64,000 bases of DNA, taken from Erythrobacter sp. BLCC-B19. GTDB taxonomy: Bacteria > Pseudomonadota > Alphaproteobacteria > Sphingomonadales > Sphingomonadaceae. The notes beneath the pieces are model-generated. The model ran no database searches. It was not told the DNA's origin and was given only the letters and a program-made list of their open reading frames with translations. How positions within the stretch are numbered: position 1 is the stretch's first letter; each line of letters begins with the position of its first letter. Made by a program: the position numbers and the translations under genes. The stretch is taken from contig NZ_CP117516.1 in the NCBI RefSeq assembly GCF_028621955.1, forward strand, positions 186,001 through 250,000, written 5' to 3'. Shown in pieces: positions 34,085-42,315 of this stretch.

Positions 34085-35048
34085 ATTTCGCATCATCAGC
34101 GCCGATCTGGTGCACCACCTGCTACCCTATGATGAATGCATCCCGCTGATGCGACGTGCCTTCCTCGCCGAAGCGGAGGGCCGGGCATTACAGCCGATCC
34201 GGCAGGCGATGCTGATGCCCAGTGGCAAGGGCCTGCTTTCGATGATGCCGGGCGTGATTGCCGATCCCGATTGGCTGGGGATCAAGGTGATGACGGTGTT
34301 CCCCGGCAATTTCGGCACAGAGCTTGGCTCGCATCAGGGCCCGATCCTGCTGTTCGATCCCGACAATGGCTGCCTGATGGCGATGATCGACGGGCGCGAG
34401 GTTACCGCGATCCGCACCGCGGCGGCCTCGGCAGCGGCGAGTGATGCCCTCGCCAATCCCGATGCGGCGAGCCTTGGGGTGTTCGGCTATGGCGAACAGG
34501 CGCGCACCCACGTTGCCGCGATCCGCGCCGTCCGGCCCGTCCGTGAAGTGCTGGTATGGGGCCGCGATCCGGCGCGTGCTCAGGCCTTCGCAGACGATCT
34601 GGGCGAAGGTGTCCGCGCGGTCGCCACGCCTGAGGATGCGGCGAAGGCCGACATCCTGTGCCTTACCACCGCCGCCAAGGAACCCTATTTCGAAGGCGCG
34701 TGGCTACGCCCGGGCCAGCACGTCAATGTCGTCGGGTCGAGCATCCCCACCACTTCCGAGATCGATCACGAAACGCTTGTCCGCGCGCGGGTGTTCGTCG
34801 ACTTCCGCGACAGCGCACTGGCCTTGGGCGGCGATCTGCGCCGCGCGCTGGAGGCTGGCGCGATCACGCCCGATCATATCCTCGGCAGCATCGGCGGGGT
34901 GCTGAGCGGGGCCTGTGCCGGACGCACCGACCCGCAGGAGATTACCCTGTTCAAATCGCTCGGCATGGTCGCCGAAGACCTGGTCGCCTGCGACCACATC
35001 CTGCGCGCGGCGGAGGCGCAAGCGGTCGGCGTCATCGCCAATTTCTGA
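34077..35048 (+). CDS. Ornithine cyclodeaminase/mu-crystallin family enzyme
   Basis: 323 residues from ATG 34077, inside the previous gene's last codons. The NAD(P)-binding segment is LGVFGYGEQARTHVAA (about 127-142); the substrate side includes GIKVMTVFPGN and DGREVTAIRTAAASA. The family contains ornithine cyclodeaminase, alanine dehydrogenase, ketimine reductases and DauB, which makes L-arginine from 2-ketoarginine. Here it directly precedes two flavin amino-acid oxidases/dehydrogenases, the second being DauA-like, so reductive amination of the 2-oxo acid to an L-amino acid, or reduction of a cyclic imine, is the most coherent role. Confidence 0.85.
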   Translation: MPEFRIISADLVHHLLPYDECIPLMRRAFLAEAEGRALQPIRQAMLMPSGKGLLSMMPGVIADPDWLGIKVMTVFPGNFGTELGSHQGPILLFDPDNGCLMAMIDGREVTAIRTAAASAAASDALANPDAASLGVFGYGEQARTHVAAIRAVRPVREVLVWGRDPARAQAFADDLGEGVRAVATPEDAAKADILCLTTAAKEPYFEGAWLRPGQHVNVVGSSIPTTSEIDHETLVRARVFVDFRDSALALGGDLRRALEAGAITPDHILGSIGGVLSGACAGRTDPQEITLFKSLGMVAEDLVACDHILRAAEAQAVGVIANF

Positions 35049-35049
35049 C

Positions 35050-36246
35050 ATGGCGGACGCAGTCCATGACGTGATCGTGATCGGCCTCGGCGCGATGGGC
35101 AGCGCCTGCCTGCGCGCTTTGGCGCAGGCAGGCCTTAGCGTCGTGGGCATTGATCGCCACGCCCCGCCTCACGCACATGGTTCAACCCATGGCGAAACCC
35201 GCGCCACCCGCCTTGGGGTGGGCGAAGGCGATGTCTATGTCCCGCTGGTGCAGCGCAGCCATGCCGTGTGGCGCGAGCTTGAAGCGGCCTATGGCGATCC
35301 GCTGCTGGTGCAATGCGGCTTCCTCACCATCGACACCAGCGGCGGGGCAGGCGAGCTCCACGGCATGGGCGGGTTCCTCGACCGCACAATCGCCGTCGCG
35401 CGCCGGGCTGGCATCTGCCACGAGGCACTCGGCGGAGGCGCGATCCGCGACCGCTTCCCCGCCTTTGCACCACCTGACACGGCGCGTGGCTATTATGAGC
35501 CCGAGGGCGGCTTCGTCTTCGTCGAACGCGCAGTCAGCGCCTTGCTGGCCGATGCGCGGCACGCCGGGGCAGCGATCCGCACCGGAGAGGCCATGCTCTC
35601 CTTCGAGGCGACCACTGACGCGGTCACGGTTCGCACCGACCGCGCCACCTACGCGGCGCACACTCTGGTGCTGACCGCCGGGCCGTGGCTGCCCGCGCTG
35701 GTTCCCGCCTTGCGCCAGCATGTGCGGCTGTTCCCGCAAGCGCTCCACTGGCTCACCCCCGCTCGGCGCGAAGCCTTCGATCCGGCGTTCTGCCCGGTCT
35801 ATCTCTGGCTCCATGGCAGCGGGCCCGAGGATCTGTTCTACGGCTTCCCGCAGGTAGGCGCCTCGGGCCAGATCAAGGTCGCGACCGAGCAATCCTCGCA
35901 GGAAGACGCCTCCGCCGATCCCTCGGCCCCGGGCGAACTTACCGCAAGCGAAGCACTGATCGCGCGGCATCTGTCAGGCCGCCTTACCGCCACCCTGCGG
36001 CCTGTGCGCGCCGCCGGGTGCCGCTATGCCGTCACGCCCGATGGCCATTTCATCGTCGACCGCCTGTCCGATGCCGAGCGGGTGATCGCCGTCTCGGCCT
36101 GTTCGGGCCACGGGTTCAAGCACGCACCCGCCATCGGCGAGATGGTCGCTGGCATGATCCGCGACCACGCTCCTGCCATGCCGGACTTCGCGCTCGATCG
36201 CCCGGCCCTGCACCGCCCCCAACCCCACGGAACCATCCTCTCATGA
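35050..36246 (+). CDS. FAD amine oxidase, monomeric sarcosine/N-methyltryptophan oxidase-like
   Basis: 398 residues. Dinucleotide-binding VIVIGLGAMGSA at 8-19, then HGSTHGETRATR (43-54), the family's substrate and flavin segment, and the C-terminal GCRYAVTPDGHFIVD whose C324 matches the cysteine that holds FAD covalently in sarcosine oxidase. These enzymes oxidatively demethylate N-methyl amino acids or oxidise secondary amines such as proline or pipecolate. Start two bases after the previous stop. In a peptide cluster this implies N-methylated or cyclic residues in the substrate (inference). Confidence 0.85.
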   Translation: MADAVHDVIVIGLGAMGSACLRALAQAGLSVVGIDRHAPPHAHGSTHGETRATRLGVGEGDVYVPLVQRSHAVWRELEAAYGDPLLVQCGFLTIDTSGGAGELHGMGGFLDRTIAVARRAGICHEALGGGAIRDRFPAFAPPDTARGYYEPEGGFVFVERAVSALLADARHAGAAIRTGEAMLSFEATTDAVTVRTDRATYAAHTLVLTAGPWLPALVPALRQHVRLFPQALHWLTPARREAFDPAFCPVYLWLHGSGPEDLFYGFPQVGASGQIKVATEQSSQEDASADPSAPGELTASEALIARHLSGRLTATLRPVRAAGCRYAVTPDGHFIVDRLSDAERVIAVSACSGHGFKHAPAIGEMVAGMIRDHAPAMPDFALDRPALHRPQPHGTILS

Positions 36247-37349
36247 CGGAAACCTATGATGTAATCGTGATCGGCGCAGGGATCGCCGGAGCCTCGCTTG
36301 CCGCTGCGCTGGCCGGAACGCGCAAGGTGATCCTGCTCGAACGCGAGGAGCGCCCGGGGATGCACTCCACCGGGCGGTCGGCGGCGATGTTCCACCTCAC
36401 CTATGGCGGACCGAAGGTGCAACCGCTGAGCGCCGCCGCGCTGCGGCTATTCGGCACGCTCGATCCGGCGTTCTGGCCCACCCCAGTGCTTTCCCCGCGC
36501 AGCATGATCATGATCGCGGGACAGGATGGCGCGAAGGCTCTCGCCGACAACATGGCCAGCAGCAGCGGCGCGCTGGAGCCGCTTTCCGTCTCCGAGGCGC
36601 AGGCGTTGTTTCCGCTCCTGCGCGCTGAAGCGGTGGTTGCGACGGCAATCGACACCAGCGGGCAGGATATCGACGTCGACGCGCTCCATCAGGGCTACCT
36701 GCGCCAGTTCGCTGCGCGGGGCGGGACATTGGTGTGCCGGGCGGAGGTGCAGCGCGTCACCCGCAATGGCGAAAATTGGCAGGTCGATTGCGGGGCGCAG
36801 ACATTCGAAGCGCCATTGCTGGTCAATGCCGCCGGAGCGTGGGGCGATGCGCTGGCCACTCTGGCAGGCGTCCCTGCAATCGGCCTTGCTCCCAAACTGC
36901 GCACCGCTGCCCTGATCGACGCGCCGGAGGGCAGCACGCGCTGGCCGATGATGATCGATTCCCTCGAAACCTTCTACGTCAAGCCCGATGCGGGCCGCTT
37001 CATTCTCTCGCCCGCCGACGAAACCGATGTCGCGCCCCATGATGCCGCTGCTGACGACTATGCCCTTGCCGAAGGGGCCGAACGCATGAGCCGCTTCATC
37101 GATTGGGAAATCCGCCGAAAGCCCAGCGCCTGGGCGGGCCTGCGCACCTTCAGCCCTGACCGCGTGCCGGTGATCGGCCATGATCCGGGCTGCCCCGGGT
37201 TTTTCTGGCTCGTTGGGCAAGGCGGCTTCGGCGTGCAATCCGCGCCGGGAGCGGCCGCACTGGCCGCGCATCTGATCGATCCCGAAGTGCATGATCTGCC
37301 GCCGAGAATTGAACCTTCGACCTACACCCCCGCCCGGTTCCGGGCCTGA
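36243..37349 (+). CDS. D-amino acid dehydrogenase, D-arginine dehydrogenase (DauA)-like
   Basis: 368 residues; ATGA overlap. The FAD motif DVIVIGAGIAGASLA is followed by LLEREERPGMHSTGRSAAMFHLTYG (seen here in parts REERPGMHSTGRSAA and FHLTYG), the DauA hallmark. The C-terminus has GLRTFSPDRVPVIG and WLVGQGGFGVQSAPG. DauA oxidises many D-amino acids, best D-Arg and D-Lys, to 2-oxo acids. With the ornithine-cyclodeaminase-like gene two positions upstream it recalls the Pseudomonas dauBA pair that inverts D-arginine to L-arginine. Confidence 0.87.
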   Translation: MTETYDVIVIGAGIAGASLAAALAGTRKVILLEREERPGMHSTGRSAAMFHLTYGGPKVQPLSAAALRLFGTLDPAFWPTPVLSPRSMIMIAGQDGAKALADNMASSSGALEPLSVSEAQALFPLLRAEAVVATAIDTSGQDIDVDALHQGYLRQFAARGGTLVCRAEVQRVTRNGENWQVDCGAQTFEAPLLVNAAGAWGDALATLAGVPAIGLAPKLRTAALIDAPEGSTRWPMMIDSLETFYVKPDAGRFILSPADETDVAPHDAAADDYALAEGAERMSRFIDWEIRRKPSAWAGLRTFSPDRVPVIGHDPGCPGFFWLVGQGGFGVQSAPGAAALAAHLIDPEVHDLPPRIEPSTYTPARFRA

Positions 37350-37356
37350 CAACGCC

Positions 37357-38223
37357 ATGTCCGCAGTATTCATCGCGCTTCAGCACCTTGTCCCGCAGCA
37401 CGCCCTCTCGCGCCTTGTCGGCCGCCTCGCCGCGAGCGAGACGCCGTGGTTGCGGGATCGCCTGATCCGCCGCTTCGCCGCCGCTTACCGCGTCGATCTG
37501 TCAGAGGCCGCCCGCGGGATCGGGGATTTCAGGAGCTTCAACGACTTCTTCACCCGCGAACTCAAGCCCGGCGCTCGCCCGCTCGCCGACGCGTCGCAAT
37601 TCATCCTCTCCCCCGCCGATGGTGCAGTCAGCCAGCTCGGCCCCATCACCGCCGGGCGGATCATTCAAGCCAAGGGGCGCGATTACACGGTGGCCGAACT
37701 GCTCGGCTGCGGGGCGGCAGAGGCGGCGCGGTTCGAGGGCGGAGCGTTCATCACCATCTACCTCAGCCCCAAGGACTACCACCGCGTCCACATGCCCGCC
37801 GCCGGCACGCTGGCTCATACGCGCTACATTCCGGGAGACCTGTTCTCGGTCAACACTGCCACCGCCGAGGGCGTAGACCGCTTGTTTGCCCGCAATGAAC
37901 GCCTGTCGTGCCGCTTCGACGGGCCGGACGGGCACTTCGCCAGCGTGATGGTGGGGGCCATGATCGTGGCTGGGATCGACACGGTCTGGCCGGGCACCTT
38001 CCGCACCCACGCCAAGGCCCCGGTGCATGAGGATTTCGCCGGTCAAGAGCGTCGCTTTGCTGTCGGGGACGAGATGGGCAGGTTCTACCTTGGCTCGACG
38101 GTTGTCCTGCTGTTCGAGCCGGGCCGCGTCACGTGGCGCGCCGACCTTGCCCCGGGCGTGACGCTTCGCATGGGTGAAGCGATCGCGCGGAGATCGCTCT
38201 CGTCAGATATCCCGGCTTGCTGA
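37357..38223 (+). CDS. Phosphatidylserine decarboxylase-like enzyme
   Basis: 288 residues, the length of the short membrane-associated type. YRVDLSEAARGIGDFRSFNDFFTR (around 43-66; key part FRSFNDFFTRELKPG), ILSPADGAVS, YLSPKDYHRVHMP and the self-cleavage motif LGST at 245-248 (S247 becomes the pyruvoyl group). Known members convert phosphatidylserine to phosphatidylethanolamine. Location seven bases after a D-amino-acid dehydrogenase in a catabolic operon is odd; it may be a misplaced housekeeping gene or a decarboxylase recruited for an amino-acid derivative. Confidence 0.88.
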   Translation: MSAVFIALQHLVPQHALSRLVGRLAASETPWLRDRLIRRFAAAYRVDLSEAARGIGDFRSFNDFFTRELKPGARPLADASQFILSPADGAVSQLGPITAGRIIQAKGRDYTVAELLGCGAAEAARFEGGAFITIYLSPKDYHRVHMPAAGTLAHTRYIPGDLFSVNTATAEGVDRLFARNERLSCRFDGPDGHFASVMVGAMIVAGIDTVWPGTFRTHAKAPVHEDFAGQERRFAVGDEMGRFYLGSTVVLLFEPGRVTWRADLAPGVTLRMGEAIARRSLSSDIPAC

Positions 38224-38258
38224 CGATGTCTCGAGCGGCCTCACGAAGGACAATTGCG

Positions 38259-39548
38259 ATGCGCGAAGTAAATGTCCCGCAGCTCGATCGACGCAAGATA
38301 CTCGCCGCCATTGGCGCCTCGACCGCCATGATCGCTGCACCGGCGTTGGCGCGGTCGTCCTATGATACGTCAGCCGTAAGAGGGCTTCTTGGCGGCCTGA
38401 TAACGGCGGGACGCATCCCCGGTGCCATCGTCGGCATTGTGCGGCCAGGTCCCTATGAGCCCGAATGGATAGCGCTCGGCCGCACGGCATTCGACGGCGG
38501 AGAAGCGGTCACTCCGGAGACAATCTGGCGGGTCTATTCCATGACCAAACCGGTCGTCGGCATCGCCGTGATGAAGCAGATCGCAGCCGGACGGCTGACG
38601 CTCGACACGCCGATTTCGGAAGTCCTGCCTGAATTCAAGACAATGCGCGTCCTGATCGATCCGGCCAAGGGACTGGAATCCCGACCAGCAAAGGAAGCCA
38701 TAAAGGTCCGCCACCTGCTTACCCATACCGCCGGATTTACCTATACAATTTCCGGCAACGAGCCGCTTGAACAAGCCTATCGCAAGCTCGGGCTTCATCC
38801 GATGGCGGGCGGGGTATTGCAGGATGCATCCGATCCGCCCGCACCTGACCTGACGAATTACATGGCGCGCCTGGCCACCCTGCCGCTTCGCACTGAGCCC
38901 GGGACTGATATCCGATATTCGGTCAGTCTCGACGTAGCGGGCGCGCTGCTGGAACGACTGCTGGGCAAGACGCTGGATCAGATCCTAGCGGAGGAAATAT
39001 TTCAGCCTCTGGGAATGCGCGACAGCGGTTTCTGGCTCTCGCCGGAACAGCTCAGGCGGCTTTCCGCGCTCTACATTGGTTTCGATCCAAGCACAGGTCA
39101 GCCGCTTGCCACACCCAAGCTGATCGACAGTCCTCAGGATTCTCAGTGGGCCACCAGGCCGGCGATGCTGGCCGGTGGGTCCGGGCTTGCAGCATCTGCC
39201 GACGATTTCGCCCGGTTTGCTCAGGCCATGCTGAATGATGGAGCATTCGGTCAGCAGCAATTGCTACCCGCCCACATTGCGAGGCAGGCCATGGCTAATC
39301 AGCTACCCGCAGGCATCTTCTTCCCACCCTTCCATGGCATGGCTAGCGGCGGCATAGTGACGCTTCACGATACAAGTGCAGCGCCCGATGGGACAAACCC
39401 CGGTCTTTGGGGTTGGGCGGGCGCGGGCAGCACGCTGTTCCAAGTCGATCCTATCCGGCAGCGGGCCGTGGTCGTGATGATGCAGACGATTGGTATCGTG
39501 AACAGCCCGGTCGAACCGGCTACCAACCGAATTTTGAACACTCTGTAG
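38259..39548 (+). CDS. Exported serine hydrolase, class C beta-lactamase-like
   Basis: 429 residues from the ATG at 38259, with GAAGGA eight bases upstream; the frame opens earlier (38217) but overlaps the decarboxylase end. An RR pair (11-12) before a hydrophobic stretch ending APALA gives a Tat-like signal. Catalytic S94xxK97 (YSMTK), YSV in the second motif (IRYSVSLDVAG) and GWAGAGST in place of the usual HxG/KTG. It differs from the cytoplasmic S12 enzymes in this cluster and is the only one with an export signal, so it would attack the substrate in the periplasm or a beta-lactam-like compound. Last gene of the operon. Confidence 0.82.
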   Translation: MREVNVPQLDRRKILAAIGASTAMIAAPALARSSYDTSAVRGLLGGLITAGRIPGAIVGIVRPGPYEPEWIALGRTAFDGGEAVTPETIWRVYSMTKPVVGIAVMKQIAAGRLTLDTPISEVLPEFKTMRVLIDPAKGLESRPAKEAIKVRHLLTHTAGFTYTISGNEPLEQAYRKLGLHPMAGGVLQDASDPPAPDLTNYMARLATLPLRTEPGTDIRYSVSLDVAGALLERLLGKTLDQILAEEIFQPLGMRDSGFWLSPEQLRRLSALYIGFDPSTGQPLATPKLIDSPQDSQWATRPAMLAGGSGLAASADDFARFAQAMLNDGAFGQQQLLPAHIARQAMANQLPAGIFFPPFHGMASGGIVTLHDTSAAPDGTNPGLWGWAGAGSTLFQVDPIRQRAVVVMMQTIGIVNSPVEPATNRILNTL

Positions 39549-39843
39549 CCGCGATATCGCCGACACCAGTTGAGGGCAACCTTAGTCTCCACGCAGGTGG
39601 CAGAGAGGACGCACGTCAGCCGAAGCATTCCCTCTGCGTTTTGAATGAATGCAAGCGCACCCCTGCATGCAGGTCTCAGGGTGGGGCCTTCAAGTTTTGC
39701 CTGCCGTTCGATAGGGATCGTTCACCGGACACTTTTGGGGAACCAGAGACCAGCCCCCCCTCCCCTCCGCAAATCCGGCTTGCCGCTTCTCTCATTAAGC
39801 TGGTACGCTTTATTTTCTCACACAGGGGCCTCATCCGTTACAA
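39549..39843. other. Island junction, no gene seen
   Basis: Almost 300 bases between the catabolic cluster and the defence island. GC is lower than in the cluster. A resolution site for the recombinase might be expected just before its start codon, but I see no clear inverted repeat. Confidence 0.4.
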
Positions 39844-40446
39844 ATGACCAACACTCTCATCGGATATGCCCGCTGCTCGACCGACAAGCAGGACCTCACC
39901 GCCCAACGCCGCGCGCTGATCGAGCTCGGGGTATCTGAAGACCGCATCTACACCGACCACGGTTTGACCGGCCGCAACCGCGATCGCCCCGGCCTAGCCC
40001 AGGCACTGGCCGCGGTACGCACCGGGGAAACGCTGGTTGTGCCGAAGCTGGATCGCCTTGCCCGGTCGGTGCCGGACGCGCGGGCCATCGCCGATGAGCT
40101 GGAGAAGCGCGGCGTGAGCCTGGCGCTGGGCAAGCAGGTCTACGATCCCAACGACCCGATGGGCCGGATGTTCTTCAACATCCTCGCCACCTTCGCGGAG
40201 TTCGAGAGCGACCTCATCCGCCTGCGCACCCGCGAGGGCATGAGGATCGCCCGGGACAAGGGCAAGCTTCGTGGCAAGCCGCCGAAGCTCTCCGACCTCC
40301 AGCAGCGCGAACTCCTCAAGATGCACGCCACCGGCGAATACTCGATCAGCGACCTCGGCAAACTCTTCAAGGTCTCCCGGCCGACTGTGTATCGGACGAT
40401 CCGGCATGGTGAGGCGGCGGAAGCGAGAGATACCGCTAGGAAATGA
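39844..40446 (+). CDS. Serine recombinase, Tn3-resolvase/invertase type
   Basis: 200 residues. The catalytic domain has the nucleophile S12 in IGYARCSTDKQDL, then VPKLDRLARS and the E-helix FFNILATFAEFESDLIRLRTREG (key part ATFAEFESDLI). A C-terminal helix-turn-helix (SDLGKLFKVSRPTVYRTI) binds the recombination site. This type is carried by transposons, plasmids and genomic islands. No transposase lies beside it. It ends 11 bases into the 3' end of the convergent HNH gene and marks the left edge of the defence genes. Confidence 0.9.
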   Translation: MTNTLIGYARCSTDKQDLTAQRRALIELGVSEDRIYTDHGLTGRNRDRPGLAQALAAVRTGETLVVPKLDRLARSVPDARAIADELEKRGVSLALGKQVYDPNDPMGRMFFNILATFAEFESDLIRLRTREGMRIARDKGKLRGKPPKLSDLQQRELLKMHATGEYSISDLGKLFKVSRPTVYRTIRHGEAAEARDTARK

Positions 40447-41233
40447 AACCGAACCGCTCACGGTGCCACGCAAGCTGACGTCGATGTCCGTCATCGAGCG
40501 GAAGCGGCCGGGCGCGTTCGGGTGCAAGGAGGGCCAAGGCTGCTTCGCTCAGCGTCGGCTTAACCAGCACGCGCCCATTGTCCTCGAAACTCACGAGACC
40601 GCGGTCGAACGCTGCATCCCAGTGCGCAGCCAGCAGCAGGCCATTGTAGACATCCAATCGCTCGTCGTCGCTGCGGCAGTCCGCCCAAGCAACGATATGA
40701 CTGGCTCGCAGCAGCGCTTCATCACCAATGCCAGTGAGCGGGCAACACCCGCCCCAATAATCCAGCAATGCTCGGCGGAAATAGCCCTGCCCTACCCGTT
40801 CCTTAACGATCCGATCGACCTCGGTGTTGCCCAGACCGGCGATCTCGGCTTCATATTGAGCGAGTGGGAATGTGGGTAGACTACGCGCCAGATGGAAAGC
40901 TCGGGACAAGGCTGACCGAAGCTCCGCTTGAGTTTCGAAGGCGAAGGCACCTTTGAAGTGTGCGGGAGGCGAGACCGCCGCTTGGCTCAGTTCGACAGCG
41001 AGTTTGGCCGCGACGCCCGCGTGTTCGACAGCCAGAAACCAGGGAGAGCCGTCCGAATTGATGCCACTGGCAAGCGCGACTTCCCCCGGGACGCCCTCAT
41101 CGGATTTGAACCAAAGCCACCCGTCGGCGATGCCATTGGCCTTGCGGAAGCCATGGTTGAAGGCCGCCTGATCAAGCTCCACGCGGAAAATGGGATGGGC
41201 CGTGGTATGCCGCAAGTTGAGCAGATCGGTCAT
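40436..41233 (-). CDS. HNH endonuclease
   Basis: 265 residues from an ATG overlapping the stop of the Abi gene (ATGA). The C-terminal HNH_2-type domain reads CCPLTGIGDEALLRASHI, then VYNGLLLAAHWDAAFDRGLVSF, giving the His, Asn and His of the finger, with two cysteines (CC) upstream. The N-terminal 130 residues are a separate domain, unrecognised, possibly DNA or substrate recognition. Co-transcription with the Abi gene suggests a defence effector. Confidence 0.85.
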   Translation of the reverse strand: MTDLLNLRHTTAHPIFRVELDQAAFNHGFRKANGIADGWLWFKSDEGVPGEVALASGINSDGSPWFLAVEHAGVAAKLAVELSQAAVSPPAHFKGAFAFETQAELRSALSRAFHLARSLPTFPLAQYEAEIAGLGNTEVDRIVKERVGQGYFRRALLDYWGGCCPLTGIGDEALLRASHIVAWADCRSDDERLDVYNGLLLAAHWDAAFDRGLVSFEDNGRVLVKPTLSEAALALLAPERARPLPLDDGHRRQLAWHRERFGFIS

Positions 41234-42144
41234 GACCACAAGGGCTTTCCTAGCCAGTCCTCTGGGAAGCCCATGGCTGCCAGATCACCGTTCGGATGGG
41301 AGAGAATATGCTCCTTCATGTCGGATGCCCAACGCGAATCCGGTGCCACGGTACGCATCACCTGGTTGATCATCGTGATGGTGTTGTAGAGCTTCGCCGG
41401 CGGGCGTTCACCTGCCGAGTGGTCCAGCGAAAGCTGCAGATCCCGTGGTTTGCTGGGTAGCCGCGGGCAAATCAAAAAACCCCGGTTCCAGAGCCGGCCA
41501 TGGTGAGCGCAGATGTTCCGAACGTCGACAAGGTGTCGGACAAAAGGCACCAGCACCGTTTCGGTGAACCCGAGAGGAACAGCAATCCGATTGCGTAGCG
41601 AGCGCTCAGCAAGGCTCGAGTACCAGCGTGAGAGCTGACCAAACGACATCATTTCAGCCACCATCCAAACCGGCGGCAGCGCAGGATCCCGGTAAGTCTT
41701 CCGGTAGTGATCGATGTACGTTTCGTTGGACTCCCCGACGTCCTTTGCAAGCTTCGCTAGATTGTCGTGGAATTGCTTGCGCTCGTGGTAGAGACCCGCA
41801 TCGAGATAGCTATGTCCATGATCGAGCGTCGCAAGCTGGTAAGCCCAGCTACCGCGCAGAGCGACTTCGACGTGCTCAGTGCCGCGCATGACAAGACGCC
41901 GAAGAACCCGGTCAAAATCGTACAGTGCGGTGACCGTCTCGAAGTCAGCGCCCGGATTGAAGCGCGGCCCAGGATCATCTTTCGGGCGCTCGAAATAGAG
42001 CCAATAGGCGCTCAGCCGGTAATAGCTGACGTGCGTCAGCCAATACCGTGCCCGCTCCTCATCAGGGATGGCCATGCCATTGTCGCGCAGGTGCGCGATC
42101 TGCTGATCGAGATTGAGCGAGGGTTTGCTGAAAACGCGCGTCAT
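41230..42144 (-). CDS. Abi family protein (Abi_2, HEPN type)
   Basis: 304 residues. FSKPSLNLDQQIAHLRDNGM at the start and YRLSAYWLYFE near residue 45 match Abi_2 (AbiD/AbiF-like) proteins. The HEPN RNase motif R-x4-6-H is at RNICAHHGRLWN near residue 212. Family members stop phage growth by cleaving RNA after infection, killing or arresting the cell. It is followed by the HNH gene with an ATGA overlap and preceded by a terminator, so it may be an independent two-gene unit. Confidence 0.85.
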   Translation of the reverse strand: MTRVFSKPSLNLDQQIAHLRDNGMAIPDEERARYWLTHVSYYRLSAYWLYFERPKDDPGPRFNPGADFETVTALYDFDRVLRRLVMRGTEHVEVALRGSWAYQLATLDHGHSYLDAGLYHERKQFHDNLAKLAKDVGESNETYIDHYRKTYRDPALPPVWMVAEMMSFGQLSRWYSSLAERSLRNRIAVPLGFTETVLVPFVRHLVDVRNICAHHGRLWNRGFLICPRLPSKPRDLQLSLDHSAGERPPAKLYNTITMINQVMRTVAPDSRWASDMKEHILSHPNGDLAAMGFPEDWLGKPLWS

Positions 42145-42174
42145 GCCCGTGAGTGCTTAACGACAAGGGCCTGA

Positions 42175-42227
42175 AAACAAAAGACCCGCCCAGTGTGCAT
42201 ATCCTTGCGGACAGAGGCCGGGCGGGT
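42175..42227 (-). terminator. Intrinsic terminator after the ImmA/IrrE gene
   Basis: On the minus strand an 8-bp perfect stem ACCCGCCC/GGGCGGGT encloses a 28-base loop and is followed by CTTTTGTTTT. It lies about 90 bases past the protease stop, ahead of the Abi gene, and likely ends the long defence transcript. Confidence 0.6.
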
Positions 42228-42315
42228 TCGATTGAGTTCGAAATAGGCTGGATATCCCAACAAATCAATAACCGATGTCATCGGTTTGCCGTTCCGGTCA
42301 GGGTGCGCCGTCTCC

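Noticed and set aside
10411..39548. Complete microcystin degradation cluster (mlrABCD)
   Set aside because: An MlrA-type CAAX protease is not encoded here and the S12/M81 similarity is family-level only, so I call the cluster a related but different pathway.
39700..39843. Tn3-type terminal repeat or resolution site before the serine recombinase
   Set aside because: Only a run of C/G and no clear inverted repeat could be found; without a transposase nearby I do not call a transposon.
42141..42281. Small ORF of about 46 codons (MTSVIDLLGYPAYF) between the protease and Abi genes
   Set aside because: It runs through the terminator hairpin and T-run at 42175-42227; an ORF there would conflict with the terminator, and no family match is visible.
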